Shown here piece by piece: positions 54,562-63,937 of a DNA stretch of 64,000 nucleotides. Within the stretch, counting starts at the first letter, position 1. The number at the start of each line of letters is the position of its first letter. The notes beneath the pieces are model-generated. The model ran no database searches. It was given only the letters and a program-made list of their open reading frames with translations, and was not told where the DNA came from. The translations under genes and the position numbers were made by a program. This DNA comes from Bacteroidales bacterium (GTDB taxonomy: Bacteria; Bacteroidota; Bacteroidia; Bacteroidales; UBA932). Where the stretch lies: assembly GCA_017398125.1 (NCBI GenBank), contig JAFQHE010000062.1:1-64000 (forward strand), in the 5' to 3' direction.

Positions 54562-54861
54562 CTATGCATTAAGGAAATCGACATTCCTGTAGTTCAATAT
54601 CTCATATATCGCCTCAATGGCGGTTGCCGCCGGCCCTGTAGGATCAATCATCTTTGCCTTATTGTAGGCATTGATTGCATCGCCCCACAACTGCTGCCTA
54701 CGGTAAATGCCTCCTAAAAGATACCACGCATACGCATTTTTAGGTTCCCGCTCAAGTAAATTATGAAGTTCTGTATAGGCTTCATCCAATCTGCCCTCGC
54801 GCAAAAGTGCTTCTACCTCCAAAGTGGTAAGTATTTGTGATATTGTCTTGTTCTTGGTCAT
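54562..54861 (-). CDS. Small tetratricopeptide repeat protein
   Basis: A 99-residue cytoplasmic protein with about two TPR motifs (LDEAYTELHNLLEREPKNAYAWYLLGGIYRRQ and WGDAINAYNKAKMIDPTGPA). It has no signal peptide. It lies 27 nt downstream of rnfA on the same strand before the terminator, so it is probably the last gene of the rnf operon. A role in Rnf assembly is possible but is only inferred from position. Confidence 0.72.
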   Translation of the reverse strand: MTKNKTISQILTTLEVEALLREGRLDEAYTELHNLLEREPKNAYAWYLLGGIYRRQQLWGDAINAYNKAKMIDPTGPAATAIEAIYEILNYRNVDFLNA

Positions 54862-54888
54862 AATGATACTGAATACAGTTGTTATTTA

Positions 54889-55488
54889 CTATACAAGTCC
54901 TGAGAATCCCATAAACGCCATTGCAAGGATACCTGCAGTAATTAGCGCAATAGGAACACCCTTGAATGCTTTAGGAACACTTGAAAGTTCCAATTGTTCT
55001 CTCAAACCTGCAAATAGAGTCATAGCCAATCCAAAACCCAATGCACTTGCAATTGCGTATACAACTGACTCTGCAAGATTCAAGTAATGGGCATCGCCAC
55101 CAAAAGTGAACTCTTTTGAAACTACAAGAATTGCAACTCCCAATACTGCACAGTTTGTAGTGATCAAAGGCAAGAAGATACCCAAAGCCTGATACAACGC
55201 AGGGCTGATCTTTTTAAGTATAATCTCTACCATCTGAACCAGCGCTGCAATTACAAGAATAAATGCAATGGTCTGCATGAACTCAATTCCAAGCGGAACC
55301 AACAAATAATATTGGACCAAATAGGTAACAAGTGTAGCAACTGCCATAACAAAGCACACAGCACCAGACATACCAACTGCAGTAGAAACCTTATTTGATA
55401 CGCCAAGGAATGGACATACGCCCAAGAATTGCGCCAGCAAAATATTGTTTACAAAAACTGCAGATATTATAATAATTATATATTCCAT
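54889..55488 (-). CDS. rnfA: Rnf electron transport complex subunit RnfA
   Basis: A 199-residue membrane protein with six segments. It has the RnfA/NqrE signatures [20 protein letters not shown] (with a conserved cysteine) and [15 protein letters not shown]. RnfA and RnfE form an inverted-topology pair that holds an iron centre inside the membrane in Rnf/Nqr complexes. It is the last rnf gene, after rnfE. Confidence 0.95.
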   Translation of the reverse strand: MEYIIIIISAVFVNNILLAQFLGVCPFLGVSNKVSTAVGMSGAVCFVMAVATLVTYLVQYYLLVPLGIEFMQTIAFILVIAALVQMVEIILKKISPALYQALGIFLPLITTNCAVLGVAILVVSKEFTFGGDAHYLNLAESVVYAIASALGFGLAMTLFAGLREQLELSSVPKAFKGVPIALITAGILAMAFMGFSGLV

Positions 55489-55506
55489 AGTACTAATTTT
55501 TTAAGG

Positions 55507-56088
55507 TTATTTTTTTGTTGCTTTGTTGAACAATACCATAAGATATCCTAAAACAAGGAAAGCACCAGGCGCAAGCACAAAGGCCAACATACCATCACCT
55601 TCAACCAATTTGTTTCCAAATACAGACAGGCCACCCAACAACTCTCTTACAAATCCGATAGTTGTCAATGAAAGTGTAAAACCAAGTCCGATACCAACAC
55701 CGTCAAGTACCGAATCAATCACAGAGTTCTTGCATGCAAAAGCCTCAGCTCTACCCAAAACAATACAGTTAACCACAATCAGTGGAATGAACAGACCCAA
55801 AGTAGCATACAAAGCAGGAACATAAGCCTGCATAACAAACTGAAGAACAGTTACCAATGCTGCAATAACAACAATGTAGCTTGGGATCTTCACTTTAGCA
55901 GGAATAAGAGGGGCAATTGCAGAAATTACCATATTTGACAAAATCAACACAAATGTTGTTGCCAAGCCCATACCCATACCATTGATTGCCGAGGTAGTTG
56001 TACCCAAAGTAGGACACATACCCAATACCAATACAAATGTAGGGTTCTCCTTAATTATACCTTTTAATATCAATCCAAATTTACCCAT
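55507..56088 (-). CDS. rnfE: Rnf electron transport complex subunit RnfE
   Basis: A 193-residue membrane protein of the RnfE/NqrD family. It has ENPTFVLVLGMCPTLGTTTS and LGLFIPLIVVNCIVLGRAEAFA, with the paired cysteines that match RnfA. The ATG at 56088 (MGKFGLILKG) is chosen; the longer frame to 56109 overlaps rnfG. It starts 1 nt after the rnfG stop. Confidence 0.94.
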   Translation of the reverse strand: MGKFGLILKGIIKENPTFVLVLGMCPTLGTTTSAINGMGMGLATTFVLILSNMVISAIAPLIPAKVKIPSYIVVIAALVTVLQFVMQAYVPALYATLGLFIPLIVVNCIVLGRAEAFACKNSVIDSVLDGVGIGLGFTLSLTTIGFVRELLGGLSVFGNKLVEGDGMLAFVLAPGAFLVLGYLMVLFNKATKK

Positions 56089-56089
56089 A

Positions 56090-56746
56090 TTAGTTTTGAG
56101 CCTCCTCACTCGCGTTTGCAGCCTCCTGAACCTCCTCTACAGGTTGTTCAGCATCAGCCTTTACGTTATTTTTATTAGCCTCACAAAATGCCTTGTAGGC
56201 ATTCTCAATAACATCACAGTATGCTCTTGAAGTAATTGTAGAAGCAGTGATCGCATCAATGTCACCACCATCTTTCTTTACCGACAGCTTGAAGTTTGGA
56301 TCAGCCGGATTCCTGCCCTCGAACTGAGTTACAAAATGGCTCTGGCTGTCATCAATCTTCGCGCCCAAACCTGGAGTCTCCGCATGGGAAATTACAGATG
56401 TCTTTACAAGTGAACCGTCTGGTTTGAAACCTACCATCAAAGTAATGTTTCCGCCGAATCCTTTTGAAGAAGAGGCCTCAATTGCATAACCTACAATCTC
56501 CTCACCCTTCTTTGCCGGATAGACATTCGATTTCTTGCCGTCAACCTCAACTGTGAACATTTCAGCAGAAGGAGCATTGTCAAACTCTGGCACAACTCCT
56601 CCAATTGCACCATTGATTTTAGCGATCTGAGCTGCATCAATAGGCTCTTTTGTCAGTGCATAAACACCACCCAACACTGCAGATGCAATAAGGCATACTG
56701 CGAACAGTGTTACTGACATATTTACAAATGTAGATTCTCTTGCCAT
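56090..56746 (-). CDS. rnfG: Rnf electron transport complex subunit RnfG
   Basis: A 218-residue protein with one N-terminal membrane segment (~residues 8-28) and a periplasmic FMN-binding domain. The flavinylation region reads DAITASTITSRAY, a variant of the usual SGATxTS motif whose threonine carries covalent FMN. The acidic C-terminal ~30 residues are Glu/Ala-rich. Its ATG overlaps the rnfD stop as TAATG. Confidence 0.93.
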   Translation of the reverse strand: MARESTFVNMSVTLFAVCLIASAVLGGVYALTKEPIDAAQIAKINGAIGGVVPEFDNAPSAEMFTVEVDGKKSNVYPAKKGEEIVGYAIEASSSKGFGGNITLMVGFKPDGSLVKTSVISHAETPGLGAKIDDSQSHFVTQFEGRNPADPNFKLSVKKDGGDIDAITASTITSRAYCDVIENAYKAFCEANKNNVKADAEQPVEEVQEAANASEEAQN

Positions 56747-57741
56747 TATTTTGCCTCCTTTGCGAAACGTTTAGGTTTAACATACATATTGATTAGAGGA
56801 ACAGTTGCGTTCATGATAAGAATCGCAAATGAGATACCCTCAGGATAAGCACCGAATTCACGGATAAGTATTGTAATGACACCTATACCGACACCAAAGA
56901 TTATCATACCCTTCTCGCTCATAGGAGAGGTAACATAGTCTGTAGCCATAAAGATTGAACCCAACAACATACCACCTGTTAGAAGGTTGAAGATTGGATC
57001 TGTAAACTGGTCAGGGTTGCACAACCATAGAATTCCTGAGAATACAAACACTGTAGCCCAAATGGAAAGGGTTATGTGAGGTTTGATGACTCTTCTTACA
57101 AGAAGATATACAAAGCCCAACAAAAGGGCAATTGCAGATACCTCACCGGCAGAACCGACCCTCGCAAACAGCAATTGTGAATATGAAAGCGACGGGTTCT
57201 GTGCAAAAATCTCGCTTACAGGAGTTCCTGCAGCAACAGCCTCCTTAACCAATGCCAATGGAGTTGCACCGGAAGCTGCATCCAAAGATGCACCAAAGAA
57301 AGAAGCCGGAGCTGTCCAATCTGTCATAAGCACAGGGAATGAAACCAATAGAAATACACGGCCTACCAATGCAGGGTTGAACAAGTTCTGTCCCAAGCCG
57401 CCAAAAGTCATCTTAGCAACACCGATAGCTACAATGGCACCGATTACCATAAGCCACCAAGGTGAGTTTGGCGGAAGGTTAAGAGCCAAAAGCACACCTG
57501 TAAGTGCTGCTGAATAGTCGCAAATTGTACATTTGCCCTTAAGAAGGAATTTCTGGATAAGAAACTCCACCAACATACATGAGATTACGCCAACCAATAC
57601 CAATTTGATTGCCGAGAATCCGAAGTAATATATCGAAACCGCAACTGCAGGGAGCAATGCAATGATCACATCCCTCATCAAGTTTCTGGTATTTTCCTTT
57701 CCGTGAATGTGCGGAGAAGGTGATACAAGCAGTTTTTTCAT
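56746..57741 (-). CDS. rnfD: Rnf electron transport complex subunit RnfD
   Basis: A 331-residue membrane protein of the NqrB/RnfD family with about eight to nine segments. The covalent FMN site is the threonine in ASGATPLALVKEA. Other signatures are GGLGQNLFNPALVGRVFLL and FMATDYVTSPMSEKGMIIFG. It carries ions across the membrane as electrons pass between ferredoxin and NAD. Confidence 0.95.
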   Translation of the reverse strand: MKKLLVSPSPHIHGKENTRNLMRDVIIALLPAVAVSIYYFGFSAIKLVLVGVISCMLVEFLIQKFLLKGKCTICDYSAALTGVLLALNLPPNSPWWLMVIGAIVAIGVAKMTFGGLGQNLFNPALVGRVFLLVSFPVLMTDWTAPASFFGASLDAASGATPLALVKEAVAAGTPVSEIFAQNPSLSYSQLLFARVGSAGEVSAIALLLGFVYLLVRRVIKPHITLSIWATVFVFSGILWLCNPDQFTDPIFNLLTGGMLLGSIFMATDYVTSPMSEKGMIIFGVGIGVITILIREFGAYPEGISFAILIMNATVPLINMYVKPKRFAKEAK

Positions 57742-57768
57742 TCTTAGTTGTTTAAATTAGATTAACTG

Positions 57769-59100
57769 TTATTTCTTAGGACGGCTACGCATGATACCCA
57801 TAACTTTTGCCTTACCAAATCTTATACTATCCAATAGAGGAATGTATGCAGGACATGTGAACTGGCAACAGCCGCACTCAATACAATCATAGATGAAATG
57901 AGCCTCAGCATCATCCCAACGGGCAACCTTGCTCAATTTGTTCAAAAGATAAGGCTCAAGACCCATAGGACAAGCACTTACACATTTGCCGCATCTGATA
58001 CAATTGCTCTCCTCCTTTCTCTTTGTCTGATCCTCTGTCAAGTAGAGTACAGAAGATGATCCTTTAAGAGTAGGGGCATCAAGATTGGCCATAGCTTTAC
58101 CCATCATAGGGCCACCGCTGATAACCTTTGCAGCATTCTCAGGAATACCGCCGGTAACCTCAATTATCTTGCTGATAGGGGTACCTACCCTATGCTTGTA
58201 GTTCTTTTGCACATTGCTGCACTGTCCGGTAACAGTAAGAATACCCTCAAATAGAGGTTTGTTCTTTTGAACAGCCTCATAGACTGCCAAAGCAGTACCA
58301 ACATTCTGCACAACAGCACCTGTATCAATTGGAAGACCCTTTGAAGGAACCCTTCTTCCAACAACAGCATCAATCAACTGTTTCTCACCTCCTTGCGGAT
58401 ATTTTTTCTTCAATACCACAACTTTGATCTGAGGGTATGCAGATGCATATTTGTTAAGAATCTCAATGGCTTTTGGCTTATTCTCCTCAATTCCGATGAA
58501 TCCTTGTGTAACATTCAGAGCTTTCATCATGATTGATGCACCTATAAGCACCTGCTCTGGCATCTCAACCAATACTCTATAGTCAGATGTAAGATATGGC
58601 TCACACTCTGCAGCATTAATAATAAGGAACTCAGCCTTTTTACCTGGAGGAGGTGAAAGTTTAACGTTGGTTGGGAATGTTGCACCACCCAAACCTACGA
58701 CTCCACACTCTTGGATTTTTGCAATAATCTCTTTGGAGTCGAGCTTGATCTCTTTTACAATTGCATCCGAACGGTCAATTGTATCCACCCACTCATCTCC
58801 CTCAACAGTAATTACAACTGCTTTGCAAGGATTGCCGGCCAAATCTTTGATTGTATCAATTGCCTTGACAGTACCGCTTACAGATGAGTGTACCGGAGCA
58901 GAGATGAAACCACTTGCATTAGCTATAAGCTGGCCAACCTTTACTTTGTCTCCAACCGCAACAATCGGCTCTGCTGGAGCACCCAAATGTTGCGACATAG
59001 AGATATATGCTGTTTCAGGAATCGGGAAATTCTCAATAGCCGCATCACAAGAGATCTTGTTATCAGCAGGATGAACTCCACCTAGCGAAAATGTTTTCAT
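57769..59100 (-). CDS. rnfC: Rnf electron transport complex subunit RnfC
   Basis: A 443-residue peripheral subunit. An NADH/FMN-binding Nqo1-like core has GLGGATFPTNVKLSPP and AAECEPYLTSDYRVLVE. Two [4Fe-4S] clusters are held by CIRCGKCVSACPMG and CIECGCCQFTCPAY. It passes electrons between NAD(H) and the membrane part of Rnf. It lacks the long C-terminal extension of E. coli RsxC. Confidence 0.95.
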   Translation of the reverse strand: MKTFSLGGVHPADNKISCDAAIENFPIPETAYISMSQHLGAPAEPIVAVGDKVKVGQLIANASGFISAPVHSSVSGTVKAIDTIKDLAGNPCKAVVITVEGDEWVDTIDRSDAIVKEIKLDSKEIIAKIQECGVVGLGGATFPTNVKLSPPPGKKAEFLIINAAECEPYLTSDYRVLVEMPEQVLIGASIMMKALNVTQGFIGIEENKPKAIEILNKYASAYPQIKVVVLKKKYPQGGEKQLIDAVVGRRVPSKGLPIDTGAVVQNVGTALAVYEAVQKNKPLFEGILTVTGQCSNVQKNYKHRVGTPISKIIEVTGGIPENAAKVISGGPMMGKAMANLDAPTLKGSSSVLYLTEDQTKRKEESNCIRCGKCVSACPMGLEPYLLNKLSKVARWDDAEAHFIYDCIECGCCQFTCPAYIPLLDSIRFGKAKVMGIMRSRPKK

Positions 59101-59133
59101 ATATCTGTTAGTTTTTTAATCTGTTTAGTTATT

Positions 59134-60051
59134 TTAAGCCTCTTTTTTCTCAGCAACCGGAACAGCAACTGGAGCCGGTTCTGCAGGAGCAGCAGCAGGT
59201 GCCGCTGGAGCAGCAGCCGGTTTCGGAGGTCTCGGAGGGAAGTTTACAGCATGGATGGCACCGGTAGGACACTCAGCCACACATTTGGTACACAATTTAC
59301 ATTTGTTGAAATCGATGTAAGCGACGTTGTTTTCAACTGTAATAGCGCCGAAAGGACACACCTTGGCACATTTTCCACAACCGATACAAGCGGCAGTACA
59401 AGCTTTTCTCGCAACTCCGCCCTTATCCTTATTAATACATGAAACAAATACCCTGCGTGATTTAGGACCTTTGTTTCTCAATTCAATTACACCTTTAGGA
59501 CATGCTTTTACACAAGCACCGCAGGCTGTACATTTCTCATCATCAACTACAGGCAATCCGGTAGCAGGATCCATAGAGATTGCGCCAAAGTTACAAGCAT
59601 TTATACAGTCACCTTTTCCAAGACAACCATACTTGCAACCTGTATCACCAGGATACAAGGCACTCATAATTGCACAAGAAGCGGCACCATCGTAAACATT
59701 TGTCTTAGGACGTTTGTCGCAGCTTCCGGCACATCTTACAACAGCTACCATTGGAGCTTTCTCAGCAACTTCAAAGCCAAGAGCTCCGGCAATTTTCTGC
59801 ATTACAGGGTTGCCACCGACTGGACAGTAAAGACTGTCAAGATTCTCAGCCTTCGTACAAGCCTCAGCAAAGGCTCTACAACCGGCCTGACCGCAACCAC
59901 CGCAATTCGCACCGGGCATAAGAGCCTCCACGATGTCAATGCGCGGATCCTCTTCTACCTTGAATTTTTGCGCTACAAAATAAAGCACAACAGCCAGCAA
60001 AAGTCCAAGAAGACTTAGGCTGACTACGGTAAAAATAATAGTAGTACTCAT
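59134..60051 (-). CDS. rnfB: Rnf electron transport complex subunit RnfB
   Basis: A 305-residue ferredoxin-type subunit. It has an N-terminal membrane anchor (~residues 5-26), the Fe-S domain GANCGGCGQAGC..C, then several [4Fe-4S] modules (CLGKGDCINAC, CTACGACVKACPKG, CIGCGKCAKVCPFG, CKLCTKCVAECPTG). The Pro/Ala-rich tail of ~35 residues is typical of Bacteroidota RnfB. It receives electrons from ferredoxin. Confidence 0.95.
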   Translation of the reverse strand: MSTTIIFTVVSLSLLGLLLAVVLYFVAQKFKVEEDPRIDIVEALMPGANCGGCGQAGCRAFAEACTKAENLDSLYCPVGGNPVMQKIAGALGFEVAEKAPMVAVVRCAGSCDKRPKTNVYDGAASCAIMSALYPGDTGCKYGCLGKGDCINACNFGAISMDPATGLPVVDDEKCTACGACVKACPKGVIELRNKGPKSRRVFVSCINKDKGGVARKACTAACIGCGKCAKVCPFGAITVENNVAYIDFNKCKLCTKCVAECPTGAIHAVNFPPRPPKPAAAPAAPAAAPAEPAPVAVPVAEKKEA

Positions 60052-60073
60052 TAAAATTTAAGTTTATTGATAT

Positions 60074-60502
60074 TTAGTGTTTCTTTTCAATTGCAAAGGT
60101 GAACTCCTTGGCCAGTCTGTCCTTGAACAAAAACACTCCAACATAGTAGAGGCTGATTCCCAGAATGGCCATTAGCCCAGCACCCAACTCACTGAAATTT
60201 AAGTAAGGCAAAGATAATAATAAAATCATTAAAATAATCAAAGGAATTACATAAGAAATCCATACGGCACGCAATCCCAGAGTTTTCTTCATCACAACCA
60301 GAACCTCCTCTCCAACTTGATACACTTCACTTGAATTACGGTGTATTTTTATTGTCTTTATGGACATATCACTCATAGTGCATGCCGATTTTGCATGACA
60401 AGCCGCACACATCGACTTGTTCAAAATCTCCACATAAATATCTGTTGGTGTTATTTGTGTGACCACACCTTCATGGTCTATTGTCTTGTTACGCCTGCTC
60501 AT
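60074..60502 (-). CDS. rseC: RseC/SoxR-reducing-system-like protein
   Basis: A 142-residue protein with N-terminal cysteines (MCAACHAKSACTMSD) and two membrane segments (~residues 75-118), as in RseC/SoxR-reducing proteins. It heads the rnf operon, as in many Bacteroidota, and probably helps assemble or regulate the complex. The ATG at 60502 is chosen over the TTG at 60505. A -7 box TAAATTTG (60510-60517, minus) ends 7 nt before it. Confidence 0.85.
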   Translation of the reverse strand: MSRRNKTIDHEGVVTQITPTDIYVEILNKSMCAACHAKSACTMSDMSIKTIKIHRNSSEVYQVGEEVLVVMKKTLGLRAVWISYVIPLIILMILLLSLPYLNFSELGAGLMAILGISLYYVGVFLFKDRLAKEFTFAIEKKH

Positions 60503-60509
60503 CAAAGGT

Positions 60510-60517
60510 CAAATTTA
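60510..60517 (-). promoter_or_regulatory. -7 element upstream of the rnf operon
   Basis: TAAATTTG on the minus strand, 7 nt before the rseC ATG. If used, the transcript would be nearly leaderless. No -33 TTG is evident, and the upstream gene ends only 17 nt away. Confidence 0.35.
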
Positions 60518-60534
60518 ATGTTCTGATTAGAATA

Positions 60535-61374
60535 TCATTTTTTTACTTTACTATCCAAAGGGTACTTCAGATTCTCCCATTTTGTCAGCCTGCCATACAC
60601 CTTGCCCACAAGTATTTTGGATTCAAACATAAGCGGAATCTTGTTCTTGTCATCTGTAACCCATACAAAAAGTTCATCCTTTCCGGTAAACACCTCTCCG
60701 GCAACCAGCCTTACTGCAAACTTCATGGTATTGTATGTTCCCATACCCGGCACCTTCTTTACCTCCTTGCCCTTATAGACAAAATAGAGGTCAAAGATCT
60801 CTCGGTCAATTGCAAATGAGATAGGTTGCTTCTCATCTACAGGAACATTGTTAAAATCAAGAGTTCTGCTGACAAAGTATAGTGTTACAAGATCATAGGT
60901 ATTATACCGTCCGGGAAGAATCGAATCCTTTTCGGGATAATCCTTTTTCTTTGTAACAGCATGAATCTCGTAGGTATCATTGTTGAAGGTATAGTTGTTT
61001 ATCATCCTGTACTTTCCCTCAAGAGTATTCCTGTAGAATTTGTAAGGCCGCAGGGTCTTCTCGTCAAAATGCGACTCAAAATGCTCTCTCACGGTAAAGA
61101 ACATATCATAAAACTTATATGTATATCCTTTAACTACAGGATTATACACCCCATTTTCATAATTCAGGGTAACAACGCCCTCTCCTACATCAGTATTGAT
61201 TCCACCCCACGTATAGCTCAAAACATAAGTAAGCTTCTCACCCTTCTTGAAAGGGAGCTCCCTGGCAGTCGTATCTGTCTGGGCAAAAATGGAATTGACA
61301 AAAAGGAGGGCGGCAAAGGCCACCAATATTCCCACTCTTCTTCCTGACACATTACAATTTTCTCTTATCACCAT
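60535..61374 (-). CDS. DUF3108 domain protein, exported
   Basis: A 279-residue protein with a signal peptide (~residues 12-32, cut near IFAQT). DUF3108 follows, with typical stretches FKKGEKLTYVLSYTWGGINTDVGEG, YPEKDSILPGRYNTYDLVTLYFVSR and GTYNTMKFAVRLVAGEVFTGKDELFVWVTDD. The family is periplasmic or outer-membrane-associated and of unknown function. The ATG at 61374 gives the signal peptide; the longer frame overlaps dnaB. It lies 43 nt downstream of dnaB on the same strand. Confidence 0.82.
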   Translation of the reverse strand: MVIRENCNVSGRRVGILVAFAALLFVNSIFAQTDTTARELPFKKGEKLTYVLSYTWGGINTDVGEGVVTLNYENGVYNPVVKGYTYKFYDMFFTVREHFESHFDEKTLRPYKFYRNTLEGKYRMINNYTFNNDTYEIHAVTKKKDYPEKDSILPGRYNTYDLVTLYFVSRTLDFNNVPVDEKQPISFAIDREIFDLYFVYKGKEVKKVPGMGTYNTMKFAVRLVAGEVFTGKDELFVWVTDDKNKIPLMFESKILVGKVYGRLTKWENLKYPLDSKVKK

Positions 61375-61417
61375 CTTCAATACCTCCTCAATAACAAATA
61401 TCAATATCAGACAATCC

Positions 61418-62926
61418 TTAACTGAAATCAGGATTGTTGCCAAAGTCATCGCCTCCTGCAGTCATCTCATTCATGCGCGATGCCGTATAGGCAGCCTCAC
61501 CAGGCACATCAACATTCAATGCCACATCGGTCACATCAACAAAACGCACCTCTGAGTTACGGAATTTCATCTTCACATCACATACGGCACCATTACGGTG
61601 TTTTGCTATGATAATATCGGTCAATCCGGCCTGCGACGGATCCTCAGTCATTCCGTAATAATCGGGTCTGTGAATGAACATTACAATATCTGCATCCTGC
61701 TCAATCGCACCCGATTCCCTCAAGTCGCTCAACTGGGGTCTTTTGGCCCCACCACGGGTCTCTACGGCACGGCTCAACTGGGAAAGTGCCAGAATCGGAA
61801 CATCCAGCTCCTTTGCGATAGCCTTCAGCGACCTTGAAATAGCCGAAACCTCCTGCTCCCTCATTGCCTTAAGCTCCGGAGGTCCTGACATAAGCTGAAG
61901 ATAATCAATAATGATCATCTTTACACCGGCAGAAGAGACAAGACGCCTCGCTTTTGAACGGAACTCGTATATCGACAATGATGGAGTATCATCAATATAG
62001 AGCGGAGCCTGAGACAAGGCATTCAGCCTCACATTCAGCTGTTCCCACTCATACAGTTCAAGCTTCTTGCCACCCTTTATCTTATCGGCAGAGAGGCCTG
62101 TCTCACTGATCATCAACCTCTTTACAAGCTGTTTTGATGCCATCTCCAGAGAGAAAAAGGCCACCGGCACATTGTGCTCCACAGCCATATTTCTTGCCAT
62201 TGTAAGCACAAAGGCTGTCTTACCCATAGACGGACGCGCAGCAATAATGACAAGATCCGACGGCTGCCATCCCAATGTTACCCTGTCAATGCCGGTATAA
62301 CCGCTTGGAACACCACTCAAGCCATCCTCCCTCATCTGTACCGACTGAAGATCATCAATCGCCTCATTGATAACATCCTGCACAGACTGTGTCTCCCGCT
62401 TCATATTTCTGTCGGCGAGGGTAAAGATTTTCTGCTGTGTATTGTCAAGCAGGTCATCAACACCTGTAGCATCGTCATAAGCCTCCTTCTGAACCTCATA
62501 GGAGATTGAAATCAGCTCTCTCTGAATATACTTCTGAACAAGAATCTTTGTATGATAATCAAGATGCGCAGCTGCTCCGATCTTCATACTGAGTTGGCTC
62601 AAATAATATGGACCACCGACAAGCTCAAGATCATCAGTCTTCTTGAGTTCCTCAGCAACTGTATATATATCGACCGCATCATGTCTCATGGCCAATGCCG
62701 ATATTGCTTTGAATATCTTTCTGTTGGCCTCTTTGTAAAAACATTCGGGCACAAGCACGTCAATAACATCTGCGACTGAATTTGGTTCAAGCAAAAGCGA
62801 ACCAAGAACAGCCTCCTCAATATCTATTGCCTGAGGCGGTTTCCGTCCCGACTCCAATCCCATGAACTCAAGATTCTTTATCTGGTTGGAACCACCAGTC
62901 CCCCTTTTCCCACTTGTTTTTGCCAT
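61418..62926 (-). CDS. dnaB: Replicative DNA helicase
   Basis: A 502-residue, full-length DnaB. The N-terminal domain has AVLGSLLLEPNSVADVIDVL. The RecA-like domain has Walker A ARPSMGKTAFVL and Walker B IIIDYLQLM. H4 is QLSDLRESGAIEQDADIVMFIHR and the arginine finger region IIAKHRNGAVCDVKMKF. It is a hexameric 5'-3' helicase at the fork. A strong terminator separates it from the zinc-ribbon gene upstream. Confidence 0.96.
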   Translation of the reverse strand: MAKTSGKRGTGGSNQIKNLEFMGLESGRKPPQAIDIEEAVLGSLLLEPNSVADVIDVLVPECFYKEANRKIFKAISALAMRHDAVDIYTVAEELKKTDDLELVGGPYYLSQLSMKIGAAAHLDYHTKILVQKYIQRELISISYEVQKEAYDDATGVDDLLDNTQQKIFTLADRNMKRETQSVQDVINEAIDDLQSVQMREDGLSGVPSGYTGIDRVTLGWQPSDLVIIAARPSMGKTAFVLTMARNMAVEHNVPVAFFSLEMASKQLVKRLMISETGLSADKIKGGKKLELYEWEQLNVRLNALSQAPLYIDDTPSLSIYEFRSKARRLVSSAGVKMIIIDYLQLMSGPPELKAMREQEVSAISRSLKAIAKELDVPILALSQLSRAVETRGGAKRPQLSDLRESGAIEQDADIVMFIHRPDYYGMTEDPSQAGLTDIIIAKHRNGAVCDVKMKFRNSEVRFVDVTDVALNVDVPGEAAYTASRMNEMTAGGDDFGNNPDFS

Positions 62927-62956
62927 TATACTGTACTATTTCATAAATGATTACAA

Positions 62957-63002
62957 AAAAACACCCTCGCCAATGGTGAGAACCAAAGGCAGAGGATGTT
63001 TC
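62957..63002 (-). terminator. Terminator of the zinc-ribbon gene
   Basis: On the minus strand AAACATCCTCTGCC (63001-62988) pairs with GGCGAGGGTGTTT (62971-62959), with two mismatched or wobble positions. A T-tract follows (62959-62954). Confidence 0.75.
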
Positions 63003-63051
63003 TTCTATATCTCCCTATCAAAACCCGTAAAGGTCTATAAATGACAACAGA

Positions 63052-63873
63052 CTACTCGTTCTCAAACTCCGGATTGACAAGAATCCTTCCGCAATACTCG
63101 CAAACTATAATCTTTTTGCTTGAAGCAATATCCAACTGTCTTTGAGGTGGTATCTTGTTGAAGCAGCCACCGCAAGCATCTCTCTTAACAGTAACCACAG
63201 CAAGTTTATTACGGGTATTTGACCTCACCTTCTTATACGCATTCAACAATCTTACCTCTATCTGAGACTGTATCTCCTCAGACTCCTTCAAAAGGATCTC
63301 CTCATCCTTCTGTGTCTCCTCGATGATTGACTCAAGTTCCTGCTTCTTGTTGACAAGATCTATTTTTCTTCCCTCAAGAAGCTCATTTGCTGCTGCCAAA
63401 GCCTCTTTCTTCTCAGCCACCGAACGGGTGCTGTCCTTAATTTTCTTTTCAGAAAGTTGTCTATCAAGATCCTGATACTCAATCTCCTTTGACAAAGAGT
63501 CATACTCTCTGTTATTCTTTACATTATTTCTTTGAGCCTCATATTTCTCAATAAGAGACTTACTTGTAACAATATCTTGCTTCTTTTGTGCGATAAAGGC
63601 CTCAGTATCTGCAATCTCTTTGCTCAAATTGGAAATGCGGGTCTCCAATCCTGCAATATCATCCTCCAAATCCTGTACTTCCAAAGGAAGCTCTCCCCTC
63701 AACAAATAAATTTTATCTATTTTTGAATCAGTCTGTTGAAGTCGGTACAACAACTTCAGTCTGGTCTCCATGCTCATATCGGAATCCAGATTCTTAGCAA
63801 TCTGCAATGACGCAAAAGTCTCACCCTCCACTATTGGAGTTGCAATTGTGTTATTCTTTTTACCTGTAGCCAT
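63052..63873 (-). CDS. Coiled-coil protein with C4 zinc ribbon
   Basis: A 273-residue protein. Residues ~30-200 form a long coiled-coil hairpin rich in Glu, Lys and Leu. The C-terminal zinc ribbon contains CGGCFNKIPPQRQ and CEYCGRILVNPEFE, four cysteines. This is the bacterial CT398/YbgI-type zinc-ribbon family, annotated as nucleic-acid-binding or secretion-associated in different phyla; function is uncertain. It has a -7 box at 63930-63937 and its own terminator. Confidence 0.85.
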   Translation of the reverse strand: MATGKKNNTIATPIVEGETFASLQIAKNLDSDMSMETRLKLLYRLQQTDSKIDKIYLLRGELPLEVQDLEDDIAGLETRISNLSKEIADTEAFIAQKKQDIVTSKSLIEKYEAQRNNVKNNREYDSLSKEIEYQDLDRQLSEKKIKDSTRSVAEKKEALAAANELLEGRKIDLVNKKQELESIIEETQKDEEILLKESEEIQSQIEVRLLNAYKKVRSNTRNKLAVVTVKRDACGGCFNKIPPQRQLDIASSKKIIVCEYCGRILVNPEFENE

Positions 63874-63929
63874 AATTCAGCTTTAATAGTAATATATAGG
63901 ATTATTATTTCTTCTACTTATACAAACGG

Positions 63930-63937
63930 CAAAGTTA
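63930..63937 (-). promoter_or_regulatory. -7 element for the zinc-ribbon gene
   Basis: TAACTTTG on the minus strand matches TAnnTTTG, 56 nt before the ATG. TTTG sequences upstream are not at ideal -33 spacing. The last 63 bases of the window hold nothing else recognised. Confidence 0.45.

Noticed and set aside
54231-54584. Minus-strand ORF of 117 codons
   Set aside because: It crosses a strong terminator and the 3' end of the TPR gene and has a Cys/Phe/Tyr-rich composition.
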